From: Gigaspora margarita
Lineage: Eukaryota > Glomeromycota > Glomeromycetes > Diversisporales > Gigasporaceae
Assembly: GCA_009809945.1 (NCBI GenBank)
Contig: WTPW01000876.1
Span: 40,891-104,890, forward strand
Direction of reading: 5' to 3'
Length of the DNA: 64,000 nt
Position numbers and translations under genes: made by a program. The notes beneath the pieces are model-generated. The model was not told the DNA's origin, ran no database searches, and worked only from the letters and a program-made list of their open reading frames with translations. Of the stretch, positions 45,580 through 56,056 are shown one piece after another; the stretch's first letter is position 1, and the number at the start of each line of letters is the position of its first letter.

Positions 45580-47062
45580 AGCTAACTGAAACTATCAGAC
45601 ACCTATCTCTAAAAAAGACCACTGGCCTACAAGGAATCTCAAATGAGATATTAAAGCAACTTTTTTCTATTGCCATTGATAATTTACCAACTATCTTCAA
45701 TGCTTGCATTAATCTTCAAACCATTCCAAAAGCCTAGAAGAACAGTCTCATTTATCTCATTTCAAAAAAAGCAAAACTTCAAGGGAGACCTAAACCTCAC
45801 ATACCACCTAGATAACACATACTAAGACCCAGCTCGAAGCAATCATTAAAATGGCCTCCTCTTTTACAATCTCACCGATATAAGAGTCAATCTATTAAAG
45901 TCCATTATCACTACCAATTTCACTGATCCCAATGCCAATATTTTCTTTCGCTCAACCTTTATATACAACATTGCGAAGATGAATACATTTAGATTCCTAG
46001 GATGCTAGTTCACCAGGACCCACAAACAATAGCCCATACACAAAATTATCATCTTGGAGGCACTATCTAATATTCAAAAGATAAAGCATTCGAGAATTAC
46101 TGAGAAGCAGTTCATATACATAACAAACGGTTGTTGCTTGATTTCCCAAAAGTTAGTTATCTGCTAGCTCATTTTACTGACCCCATATCCTCGACAGAAT
46201 GTTTCACCTACAGCATTTTTTGTTAACAGAATCTTTCCTTGACATACAATGTTTTTGACCATCTCTTTTCTTGACCAGACATATTTTTAAAAAGACATTG
46301 TACTGATATGATGTATTTCAGAAAGAATATTTTTCTGACATGACATGTTTCTGACATCTTTTTCCAACAAGATCTTTTTTTGATTAGAATTTCATTTAAA
46401 TAGGTAGAGTGATATATTTGTGTTAATCACATCACATGATTAAGTGCTCAGCCTAAATTAGGTTAGGTGTAGTATAATTTAGGCTGAGTTGATAGTACTA
46501 GTAAACAAATGATGTGTTGTATGATTTTACATAATATGATGATCACTGGGTTTATCGTTCTTGTTAGAAAAAGTGCATTTAATAAAACTTAGTGTCAGAG
46601 AAAAGTCAAATTAGAAATATGTCATATCAGATAAATGTCTTGTCAAAAATATGAGATTTCTAGGAAAGGGGATATCGAAAACATGGTATGTCAGGAAAGA
46701 TTCTATCAACAAAAAGTGCTGTAGATGAAACATTCTATCGAGGATATGGGGTTGGTAAAATAAGCTGGCAGGTAACTAACTTTTAGGGAATCATACCAGA
46801 ATCTAACAAACGCAGTGATACTAACACAACTAGCTTACTGTATTCAAAACACTCACTTACTAGCTATAGCCTGTGAAAAGATTACTCATGCATATACTAA
46901 TATGGCCAAATATAAAGCTAGAATAGCCAGATTACTACTGAACTCCTTTCTATTTCATCATAGAATTTATGGCCTCAAACAAACTTCTGATATCCAATTA
47001 CTCCAGCATACCTCACAGTTAATTAAAGCTATAAATCACCCAGATTTCTACTCCAATCCCTA
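45580..47062 (+). pseudogene. LINE 1 reverse transcriptase: palm mostly deleted, split by an insertion
   Basis: 45600-45660 reads LKKTTGLQGISNEILKQ, the RT N-terminal motif (usual KATGPDGISNEILK). IPKA-stop-KNSLIYLISKK follows, with TAG at the conserved Trp. The stretch that should hold motif A through YxDD is absent; by 45960 the text is already KMNTFRFLGC, normally just after the palm. Removing the insertion 46130-46803 joins QFIYITNAVILTQLAY into one frame, continuing in 46815-47063. The copy therefore lost its catalytic core by deletion. Confidence 0.75.
46130..46803. mobile_element. 674-bp MULE-like MITE with exact 9-bp duplication, inside the LINE 1 RT
   Basis: TAACAAACG flanks both sides (46121-46129, 46804-46812). 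The ends share ATTTCCCAAAAGTTAGTTA.. and the long inverted stretch ACCCCATATCCTCGA..AGAATGTTTCA..CTACAGCA. Sub-terminal motifs alternate GACATG and TTTCTGAC. The 9-bp duplication fits Mutator-like transposition (inference). Excision restores the RT reading frame. Confidence 0.8.
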
Positions 47063-47069
47063 AAAATCT

Positions 47070-47610
47070 GCCACCAACAACTCCAGAATTTAGCTACAAC
47101 TAATGTTTCAATTCTTAAGTGACAAATGGTTTTCCAAACTAAAGAAATAGAACTACTATAGCAAAAATCATACTAATCCTACATCAACAAAACCTTTAAC
47201 TCTACAATTATAACAATCAGTGGCCAATACCACAAAGGGTAAAAGACATACCTATAAACGACATCATTATATTTGCCCTGAACAGTAACTAGCTATGCAC
47301 CCAACTAAACTAGCATAATATAGAATACCTTGAACAATTTATGAATTCCAGATGTACTAAGTTACTCAACTGGAAATATACCCATCATAATTTCAAAAAG
47401 ATTCCTTGAGAAAAACAACCAAAATGGCTAAAAGATATCCATGAACTGATCAGAAATTATACCCACCCTAGCTTTTACCCTATCTCACCAAATCCCTTCA
47501 CAACACCAGAGATAGACACAAATACACAAGTATGGGCAATAACACAGAACAGATATTTCAGTAAAACTTGCCAGACCCTAGGCAACATAACAAGACTTAG
47601 CCACTGGAGT
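47070..47610 (+). pseudogene. LINE 1 region between RT and RNase H
   Basis: Broken frames with protein-like text and no recognised domain. Typical of the poorly conserved connector in fungal LINE polyproteins. Confidence 0.4.
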
Positions 47611-48429
47611 TTGAATCTATCTATATCTCAACTGTCTAGATGCCATGGTTGCAACCTAAAATTATTAAAAGAAATAGCAAAAAGATGCTACTTCACTAAC
47701 GTCACCAAAAAACTAATTTACATCCAAGTAGACTATAGCCATTTCATCCACGCCAACCTGGCCAACATCATAGCAACTCTCAAAAAGAAACCAGCATGTA
47801 TATCCAAACCAACCTACCAACCCTTCATTAACACCTTCGACCAAATTATACTAAATATAATCAATAGTTTTACAAACATCCAACCCACTTTATGGAACAT
47901 ATATGAATTCCTAAAAAGACAAAAAACTAAACTATCTCTGAGTTTCAAAATAACACATGTCGACATAAGAATTAAAGGCATATTAACACCATTTACAATT
48001 GTATCATTACGACAAGCCCCTGAAACAATACATATACACAATACTACATGGCTATCTCCCATGAAAGTGATCCTAATGGTAATAGTAGCTACAATTGCAA
48101 TAACCCCGCAAAATAGTAGATTAGAAATCTCCACAAACCAGAAGACCATAAAAAATTTAATAGACGATCTATCAACCACACTCATACACCACTATCCTTC
48201 AATCTATAAGAAGAACCTAGCTAGTCTGCTACTAAGCATCAAAACCATAATAATCACAAGAGACATAACCATCTTAATCAATTACAAGAAAACAATCACT
48301 TCTCCAGCACCAACCAAATCAATGGAAACAGAACTACTTACTTACCAAATTGGCTCCAATACTATGATATTACTCATACCCAGAAGATTCATTAGATATT
48401 TGGTCAATGCCCAAACCCTAGCTCAATAG
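47611..48429 (+). pseudogene. LINE 1 RNase H-like domain, catalytically degenerate
   Basis: This is the longest open frame in the LINE (272 codons). About residues 110-215 follow the RNase H fold: THVDIRIKGILTPFTIV, then MKVILMVIVATIAITPQNSR (usual KAELMAI..), then LEISTNQKTIKNLI (usual IYTDSQ). The catalytic Glu and Asp positions are replaced by Val and Asn, so it is inactive even though the frame is open. Confidence 0.65.
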
Positions 48430-48525
48430 CACTCACAATACAGAATACTAGAATGGAACAATCCTAAATATCAAGTTAACTAGCAATATACATATAAGCT
48501 ACTTTTATATGACAGTAAACTTTAT

Positions 48526-48834
48526 ATGCAACCAAAAACCTCAGCAATAAAAGCTTTCAAAATAAAGCTAATCTCTAAAGAACTACTGAACCTATTAAAT
48601 CTACACTACTGCAACCCACGTAGACATCCCAACCCAAGATGCCCAAGATGCAAGATAGAATGGGAAAATGATACACATTGGATCCTATGCCCTGCAAATA
48701 ATACAAGTATCCAAACAATCATCAGCCAAACACTTAAAAAAATATGTACTAACAACCAACTCATTAAAATTGACCCACAACCCTTTATAGATAGATTTAC
48801 TAAATTGTACTTCATGCATGCCAACCTTTACTGA
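48526..48834 (+). pseudogene. LINE 1 C-terminal zinc-knuckle region
   Basis: The frame of 102 codons contains CPRCKIEWENDTHWILCP, a CX2C..HX3-4C knuckle typical of the C-terminus of such LINE polyproteins (zf-RVT type). It ends with a stop at about 48834. About 450 bp of 3' untranslated sequence and an A tail follow. Confidence 0.7.
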
Positions 48835-49850
48835 TCAGCATTATCATCTCATTCATGGCTTTTCCCAGCCATGATACAAAACTCAAGTGGAACTAACCAT
48901 TATACTATACTATAAAATTATAAAGAACATCTACAAGACTCTGTAGAAAACTAGTAAGAGTATAATAGCAAAAATGCAAATGGGCTCTAATAACACAATA
49001 TCTATATTCCCACCCATATCTATTCATAACAACACCAACCTACCAGAGATAAAATACAAAAAATGAACTCAACTTTTTATATATCACAATTCATCTTCTC
49101 TTACTATAAGTAACATAATCTAGTTAGGTCTGCAGCCTTCTTTAGTTAAGTTTAGGTCAGAAGTAAATTAGCTTTAGCCTCTCTCTTCCCATAAAATTGA
49201 TGTAACATATTATGGACGCTCTTGTAATATTTATATTAATTGAAATAAAGGAAATGTGAACAGATCTCACTTATAAAAAAAAAAAAATATTTAGCTTTAA
49301 AGTTTTAAAAAAATAAACTTTTTTTTTATTCCAAAAATCAGAGCATATGAGTAACCAGAATTTCTGAGCATTATGATGCCATCCAACTATACTCAGCACT
49401 GAAAGCATTTGCAAACATGCCACATACCTCACCACCATAGCAGGAAGTATAGTCGGTCAGAACATTAAATTCTGGGTCTTCAAGTTACAAGAAAATCAGC
49501 TAGTTGCAGCAGCATGCAGGCTTAAGATACTTACCCAATGTGGTAGAGATAGCTGCATGGCTTGAGATACAAACTCCTAAGAAGTACACAAGTAAGGGAT
49601 TATCTAAGTACACCAATTTGGAAGCATAAAGTGCCTACCTGGACAATATATACCAAATTGGAAGTAATGATACTAGAAGATATGAGAAAAGTGATGGACA
49701 TGTGAATACTAATTGTTGGTTAGAGAGAGCTATTTAAATCCAGGTCAGCTACATAAATAGGAATATGGAAGGCTCTATAGATTTAGGTTATAGATAAAAT
49801 TGATCTTACCTTAAAAAAAATAAAAAATAAAAAAAAAATAAATTTTTAGT

Positions 49851-50035
49851 TAAAACCAGTTTAATATAGAGTTTAAAAGAATATTATATATATATCTTGT
49901 TATCACTTATTTATTCTTATATTTTACTAGTAAAATTTTTAGTTTTTTTAAAAAAAATTTTGTCTACCAAATTGAGCAATTTTATTGGTTGAATTATGGG
50001 GTGCAACATGTCACAAGTGTGACAAATTTCTATTT
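49851..50035. repeat. Single arm of the 3820-4462 element family
   Basis: TTACTAGTAAAATTTTTAG, AAATTTTGTCTACCAAATTG, GGTTGAATTATGGGGTGCAA and ACATGTC..GTGACAAATTTCTAT match one arm of the element at 3820-4462. The opposite arm is not present nearby. Confidence 0.5.
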
Positions 50036-50606
50036 CCATAATCCTGTAATAAATAATGCAATTTGAGAATTTTTTTTAATATTAAAAAAACTTAATTTTT
50101 TTTTGATAATTGAATTATCATAGAGTTGCTATAGCAACAAGTTACTAAAAAATAATGACCATTTTTTTTTAACTATTTTTTATTTACTTATTAATTTTTT
50201 TTAATTTATTGGTTTTATTTATTTTTTTTAAATTATTACTTTATTTATTTTTTTTATTTTTTGTCAAATGGTTTTTAAGTTTTTTTAATACTTTTTTTAT
50301 TTTTTTTAGTTTTTTTTTAATTTTATTTTTTAAATGGATCTTTTTTTTGATAATTACCAGTTATACAAAATCAAGATTAGTATATAAATTTTTTTAAAAA
50401 TTTACTTTGTATACAGTATATACTAATTTTTTTGATTTCATTGTCACTTTGGAGTCATCCATTCTGATGCTTGTTCTTTATTGATAGTATTGTCATTCTA
50501 GTACCTTTTTTTGTTTATAGCACTTGTCATATAGGTTTTTAGTTCATAGTAGGGCTTTGGATTTTTAGCTAAGTATCAGATTTCTTTCTTTACCTGTAAA
50601 CTTTTT
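50036..50606. other. T-rich sequence, no gene
   Basis: Very T-rich. The frame 50209-50397 is a Phe/Leu-rich product of composition and is not called. The left target duplication of SINE B lies at its right end. Confidence 0.5.
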
Positions 50607-51126
50607 TTTTTTTTTTTTTTTTGGCAATCCTGCTCCAATGTCTTAAAGGAACATATATTACTATATACTAAGGTACCCAACTACTGCTTTTGACCCCTCC
50701 TTTTTCTGCACTTGAGGCTCACCCAGCTGCTCTATGGTGCCCAGATCCAACTGCCGCAGTGACTGTTTTCCTCTTCTCAGGCCTTCAACTCACTGAAGCT
50801 AATCCCTCGGATCATCAGATGGTGGTCACTAGCCTGCGCCACGAGTTCTTGAAGTATCTTTTCAGACTTCGGCCTCTCAGTACATCTCGTGACTTCAGTT
50901 ATACCAAATCGGGGTTCTAGCACGATTTTCTTCACAGCCACAAATTTGAAATAACGGCTGCCCAATTAAGTCTGTTTGTGTGACGTCCTGGGTCCCTGTC
51001 TTCCCATGGTGTTTCAGTTCCCTAATCGGCTGGCTTTTCTTATTTCGCCTTTGGGGGGAATCGAACCAGCAACCTTGCGATTTGTATCCTCAGAGCATAA
51101 CTGCTATGCTATCAACCTAGAGGACT
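50607..51126 (-). mobile_element. SINE B, tRNA-derived, ~520 bp
   Basis: Exact CCTGTAAACTTTTT duplications at 50593-50606 and 51127-51140. The tail is a T run on the plus strand at about 50607-50622. The head at the right end reads, on the minus strand, GGTTGATAGCATAGCAGTTA (A-box region) and TTGCTGGTTCGATTCCCCC (B box). The body is G+C-richer than its surroundings and contains no gene; frames at 50690-50920 and 50777-50965 are chance. Confidence 0.8.
51040..51122 (-). promoter_or_regulatory. tRNA-like Pol III promoter of SINE B
   Basis: The minus-strand B box GGTTCGATTCC is a perfect match to the canonical GGTTCRANNCC. The A box is TGATAGCATAGCAG. The spacing is longer than in a tRNA, as in the other SINE heads of this window. 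Confidence 0.65.
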
Positions 51127-51140
51127 CCTGTAAACTTTTT

Positions 51141-51492
51141 ATTCTATTAATAATCATTTTTCTTTAATATAGATTTTATTTTTTTCATAATTCAGTAATG
51201 TTAGGATTAGCAGGTATTTGTTAAAGTTTGGCATGTCTTGTTAGGGTTGGACATATTTCTTGTTTATTTTGTACTTTTTTTCAAGCTTTTAGGTACTTGG
51301 TTCTTATTGCTAAAATCATTCTTTTTAGTATTTTTCTTTGTTATTAGAGTTATTTTTTTGGTATTTTTTTTATCACCAGTATTGTTCAATTAGTGTACTT
51401 CTTTTTATAGTACTTTTTTCATTATTGGTGATATTCAATTTGGCATTTTCTCTTTTATGGTGCTTTTTTTATTCAGTCTGCTAGATTTAAAT
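51141..51492. other. T-rich spacer, no gene
   Basis: Repetitive TATTTTTTTTATC / GGTGCTTTTTTTATTC-like text with no frame of interest. Confidence 0.45.
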
Positions 51493-52200
51493 TTTTTTAC
51501 ACCATGCTAGTGGTACTACATATGTGTTAAGTCCATCAATTGACATTCTAGGTCCCTGGCCCCATGGTATAGGTCCCTGTTCTTGAGTCTGCAGTTCCTT
51601 AGTACACATGGCCCACTAGCCAGTTTATATTTAATATTACATAGTTCTAATTTTTATAAACTAGTTGTACTATCTAATTCTATACTCGGTCACTTTCTAG
51701 ATACCCTTTATTTTTGTTTAACCTTGCTTGCCAGTGGGGTCAGTCAGTTTTCTACTTCTGTCCAATCACTCTTTAGTAGTCAGTCCTGTGCCACTTGATG
51801 TATTCTTTCTTTGATCAATCCTTTCTGAAGCTTGTGTTATCCTTCTGTTTTGGGTATAGGCAGGGTCCGTTCTGAGATTCAAAATCTGATGATTTTTTTC
51901 TTTAATTGGGTTGGTACTACAAGCCTTCCTTTCTTGATTCTTTATGCGGAGTCTTCTATATTAACAACTTTTATATCAAAATTTTTCTTTTCTGGTGCTG
52001 TGTAACTAAAGTGGCTATGTTACTCAGTCTGGTATTTATTGTTGTAGCTGTCTATCTGAAAACCAGTATTCCTCTTATAGATCTTCCTATTTGTGGTCCT
52101 AGCATAGTTTTTGTCACCTGTTGGACTTGAACTAGTGACCTTGTAAATATGACCTCGGAGTGCTAGCTACTTGCACTATTAACCCACAGGTCATAACATT
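51493..52200 (-). mobile_element. SINE C, tRNA-derived, ~700 bp
   Basis: Possible ATTTAAAT duplications at 51485-51492 and 52201-52208 and a short T run at the left. The minus-strand head reads GTGGGTTAATAGTGCAAGTA (A-box region) and GTCACTAGTTCAAGTCCAAC (B box). Frames at 51583-51798 and 51906-52130 lie in the body and are not called. The boundaries are less certain than for SINEs A and B. Confidence 0.6.
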
Positions 52201-52435
52201 ATTTAAATAGGATTTTCTTGTAATCTAGTGATTAAAACTTAACAAATTTGTACTATTCAATTTGCCTTATAGAGAAACATCAAATAATACCAAAATTATT
52301 GAGTTTTGATTACTAGATTACAAGTTACTATAAAATTTGCTAAATTTTTAAGGCTGCAGATATTCACAGAACTGCATTATAATTATTTTCCTGATGACAA
52401 CCAAAAATTTTAAAATAATCTTTGTATTTTATAGT

Positions 52436-52655
52436 TACTGTATCCTATCATGAACAAGCACTCTCTTTTTTGAAAATTAAACTCAAATATCTTGACAATT
52501 ATCTAATCAAACTTAATAAAATTTTATTTATTTAAATTTTATATATTTATAAAATTTTAAATTAAAAATTTTTATTAAGTTTGATTAGATAGTTTTCAAG
52601 ATATTTAAATTTAAAATTTCAAAAAAATGAGTGCTTATTTATAATAGGCTACAGT
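52436..52655. mobile_element. MITE, second copy of the 4768-4983 family
   Basis: CTGTATCCTATCATGAACAA at the left and the inverse of its right end CTGTAGCCTATTATAAATAA, with arms through ATCTAATCAAACTTAATAAA to the centre. More diverged between arms than the copy at 4768-4983, hence probably older. Confidence 0.7.
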
Positions 52656-53249
52656 ACATATTAATTATAGTTTAAATAAAAAATGTTATTTTCTTTATAA
52701 CATTTACAATCTGTAAATCTTTCAGTTAATAACAATAGTTTTTGAATTTTATTTTTGTAGTTTTTTTTTTATATAAAATTTCAATTTGATTATTTATTAT
52801 AAAAAAGAAAAAAAATAAGTACATTATAATATTCTTGTACTTTTAGTAAGAACTTATTCTAAATCTCACCCAACACTAAGCTTTCAGATTTACAACAAGT
52901 AATTTTCTAGTAAAAATATTTAATATTTCTAGAACTTATCCAAAAGTATACTAGTTATATAATATTTAGAATAAAAAATATATCTTGCTAGATTATTAAT
53001 TATATATTTATTAATATTCAAATAATTTTTTATTTTTTTATTTATTAACTTTTTTTTTAAAAAAGAAATTGTCAAAACAAAAAAAAACAAAGAATTTATA
53101 TTAAATAATTTTTGTTATACAATTTTTATTTATTATATGATTAATAATTGTGCTAGATAAAAGTAACAACTAAATATTATAGTACTGTAATTCTATATCT
53201 AAATTAGGGTAGCAGTGCAATGTTGTCGCACTATAATCAGGAACGTAAT
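52656..53249. other. AT-rich spacer, no gene
   Basis: A/T-dominated sequence without frames or recognised repeats. The 5' part of the following pseudogene, which should lie here, is missing. Confidence 0.45.
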
Positions 53250-53785
53250 ACTATTTTGGAAGCAGAGTTAGGTTTTAACGTCTTTGTTAATTTGCAATAC
53301 CTACTTATCTATGGTGCTGGACAGGTCAAGGCAGCAACAAAAGGTAAGATCGATAAAGCTACAATTTAATAATCCTCCTTTTTCCAAGATTACGTTAGAG
53401 AGAATAAACAATTAATTTCTGATCACTATAGGTTAAAAAGTTAAGTAAAAAATTAACTAGTATTATTCGAGAAATTAAATGCTTTAGTCTTGGCGATATA
53501 AAAGCAGCTGCTAAAAAAATGCAAGAGGAAAATTTGGAATATCAAGTAGTTGTTTTAAAGAATAAATTGACCGAAGATTGTCAATTGTTGTTAGAAACTT
53601 TACAAGTAACTCACAAGAAGTTTTACAAAATAACAACACTTTTATCGAAAACAATTAGAGAAATTTAAAAAGAGATTATCCAATGTGATTACCGCTGAGG
53701 AAATTCAAGAGTTATTAGGTAAATAGTGGAAATTAATGAATTGGAAGTTCAGCTAAATAATTTAAAAGTTCAATAAAACAAATAG
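53250..53785 (+). pseudogene. MVNANEW-family pseudogene 1 (5'-truncated)
   Basis: Similarity to the intact paralogs starts at the codons for the ILEGELDLN region (about residue 58), so the N-terminal Cys/His part is absent. The rest is recognisable (LQYLLIYGAG, NNPPFSK, the helical C-terminal half) but broken by several 1-bp deletions, a missing stretch between the Lys-rich LRR-like repeats, and in-frame stops (for example AAATAG at about 53722 and CAATAA near the end). It sits first in the tandem array and shares its downstream flank with the copy at the window start. Confidence 0.8.
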
Positions 53786-54289
53786 TAAAAGCTTTAGGCC
53801 TAAATTGACAAATTGATTTGTTCTTAAGACAAATTTCAGACCATTATTATAAACATTGTACTTAAATGTCTCTTTTTCCATAAATAACAATGAAAGTTAT
53901 TTCTCGATCTTCATATTTTGAAAGAGATAAACGCCACTTGATATTTTCATAAAATTAACAAATTTTAGAAATATAAATTAGAAAATTATGTACGTTCTAT
54001 TGCAAATGTTTCCTTTTTCGAAAACTTGCATATGTATTGTGTTATAAGTAATATCTTTATTTTTCACACTATACAATAATTTAAAATTAAAGGAAGATCC
54101 TTACAGAATTCAAGCATTTTTAGTGAATATCATCAAACTTATCAGTTATGTTTTAGTCACAGACTTTTATCGGTCATATTAATGGTTTGCGAGTATCTGA
54201 CGTTATATATAAAAATGCTTATATTTAAAGTTTTGGATGCGTTATTGCACCTATTTAATATGGCAGAAAAGTACCGGTTCATTTTTAAA

Positions 54290-54546
54290 GGGTGGCAATC
54301 ATTTCACCGACAATCACGCCGACAGTTTATTTCACCGAATCTCATTTCACCGTCAAAGTAATTCTGGTCATTGCCGTTAGGGTCAGGGTAGCATTAGGGT
54401 TAAAGTTAATGTGCTTTTTAAAAAAAAAATTTGTCGGTGAAATGAGCTTCAGTGAAATGAACTGTCGGTAAAATGAGCTTGTCGGCGAATAATTGTCGGT
54501 GAAATGTGGTGTTGATGAAGTGATTGTCGGTAAAATAATACGGGCC
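54290..54546. mobile_element. 257-bp MITE with TTCACCGACAAT iterations and 10-bp duplication
   Basis: CATTTTTAAA flanks both sides (54280-54289, 54547-54556). The ends share ATTTCACCGACAATCAC / ATTTTACCGACAATCAC inverted. TTTCACCG or CGGTGAAAT occurs about ten times across both arms. The core has GTTAGGGTCAGGGTAGC and ATTAGGGTTAAAG. It lies in the duplicated 3' flank of the pseudogene; the homologous flank at 780-790 lacks it. Confidence 0.7.
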
Positions 54547-54556
54547 CATTTTTAAA

Positions 54557-56056
54557 TGGTTTGTGTTCGCTTTAATATATTATAAAGAAAGTAAATGCTA
54601 TAGCCTGAAAAGGTGTATTTGGGTGATTAGTTCTCATGACTAAAGCATAACCTAAAATGAAGGCTACTCGAAGGAAGACTTGGAAGATTTTGTTCGAAAA
54701 TCAAGGATCTATTGCAACCAGGATCCCTGAGGTTATTTTAGATAATCTTTGTTTAATGTAATCTTTCTTTCTTACTTTTTAGTTAATGAGTTCTTATATA
54801 TACATCATAGTTCATATTTGGCTGTTCGATTACCAAGCAATAAGACTAATTAAAATATCGGGAGATCCTATGATTAATGATGAGTAATTCATCTCAATTA
54901 CACGTCTATGGCTTTAGTTTCCACTATTAGAATACTAGAGGTGCTTTATTATTGGAGCTTCGTCTCGAACCAACCCTAATTGACATTTATTAATACCTTT
55001 TCTCATGTCAATCAATGCGTAATACTTCATCATAAATGATCTAAACCTCATTCTCGACGTGATTAGCTAGTGATCGCAATAGTGCTCGTCTATAATTATA
55101 TTTTATGTAAATTTTGTTGACAACTTAAATATGCAAATAATGGCATAATTTAAGTTTTCTCAAACATTATCTTCGATATAATAAATTAGTGATCGTAACA
55201 ATGCTCATTTAATATAATCAATAAAAATAAAGATTATAACTGATTCCTGAGTGGTTCCTATTATTCTTTTATTTGTCAAATATTCGTCAAATTAAAAAAC
55301 AATAAGCCATTTAAGTACGAAAAATTAAAAAAAAATAAAATCAGTTAAGTACGAAAAAATAAAGTCAGTTAAGTACGAAAAATTAAAAAAAAATAATGGC
55401 CAGTTCAGAATCCGATCCGAATAAGGCATTGACACGTGATCTCGTCCCGTTCTACTAATCGACATGCTCGGAATAATCAAACCAAAAAAGTAAAGTATTG
55501 AACACGAATTAGTAACGACAAAAATGATAGAGCTGTATCAAAGGCTGTGTAATTGAACGTGAATTCCAGAAGCCTTCGGAAAAGAAATTAGCAAAACGGT
55601 TAGCATGAGAAAATTTCAAAAAATAACCTGTGATACAAGCAATTCCAGTTATGTCACTTTTCACAGCCTTAAGCCTTCCTTCTATGAAAATTTTTTTCTC
55701 GTTTTTTTTTTTTTTTTTTTTTTTAATTTCACATGAGAATAGATGAAATGGAATGTAATCGAAATTATATAAAATGATATAGATCCTTTTTTTACATTGA
55801 ATAATCCATTTAATAAAATCCTCTTCTTGTGTATTCTTCATATTTTATCTTTGGCCAAGTCTCGTCGAATCGAAGCACCTTTGAGCCGTCATATTCTCTA
55901 TCGTTAACAACGTTAGTATAAGATCCGTAGTGATTTTTAACATGTGTTTCCCAAATAAACAATTTGGTCCACATAATAAATTTACGTAACCGATATCTTA
56001 TTTTTACAGAATAGTTTTTTGGTGTCATTTCTAACGTGCAATAATAGCAGTACATT
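54557..56056. other. Intergenic sequence and 5' flank of the intact paralog
   Basis: It contains blocks repeated in the other array units: AATGCGTAATACTTCATC / GATGTGATTAGCTAGTGATC (about 55010-55080), TGTTGACAACTT..AATATGCAAATAATG, TCAGTTAAGTACGAAAAA and AATTTGGTCCACATAATAAA. A TTTTTACAG at about 56000-56010 precedes the ATG and may be a 5' UTR intron acceptor. Minus-strand frames at 55509-55841 and 55810-56055 follow from the duplicated flank and are not called. Confidence 0.5.

Larger units (their letters stand above)
39388..49287 (+). mobile_element. LINE 1: near full-length non-LTR retrotransposon, ~7.2 kb of own sequence
   Basis: Flanked by TATTTAGCTTTAAA at 39374-39387 and 49288-49301, with an A tail at 49274-49287. 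It contains an ORF1-like region, EEP endonuclease, part of an RT, RNase H and a terminal zinc knuckle, all plus-strand. Two elements interrupt it (40058-42119 and 46130-46803). Sense-strand composition is A/C-rich. Stops at former Trp codons, frameshifts and loss of the RT palm make it inactive. Confidence 0.85.
37862..49345. mobile_element. Inverted-repeat element inside retroelement D, itself hosting a SINE and a LINE
   Basis: The left end TGCTCTGATTTTTGAAATTT and the inverse of the right end TGCTCTGATTTTTGGAATAA are flanked by TA (or AGTA). The left arm runs to GATCTACTGGTCAG. The right arm is split by LINE 1: GTAGATCAAAAATTATTTAG on one side, TTAGCTTTAAAGTTTTAAAA on the other. Its own length after removing inserts is about 0.8 kb. 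The interior has a ~190-bp direct repeat (ATGCATCATCTTTTTATA near 38003, ATGCATCAACTTTTTATA near 38949) and a family H palindrome. Confidence 0.65.
37164..49836 (+). mobile_element. tRNA-headed retroelement D (~1.2 kb own sequence) hosting the large nest
   Basis: It is flanked by AATAAATTTTTAGT at 37150-37163 and 49837-49850. The head at 37164-37245 has a tRNA-like B-box region (GAGTTCAAATCCCACTAG) and a plausible A-box region. The 3' end at 49810-49836 is A-rich. Its own sequence is 37164-37861 plus 49346-49836; the middle is an inserted inverted-repeat element and everything that later landed in it. SINE-like head, target duplication and A-rich tail indicate LINE-dependent retroposition (inference). 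Confidence 0.65.

Noticed and set aside
50209..50397. Phe/Leu-rich membrane-like protein
   Set aside because: T-rich simple sequence produces Phe and Leu codons; no other evidence.
55509..56055. Two minus-strand frames upstream of the intact paralog, as a divergent gene
   Set aside because: The flank is duplicated before the other copies, but the frames are not preserved there (stops and shifts near 62750-62900 and 58400-58500).
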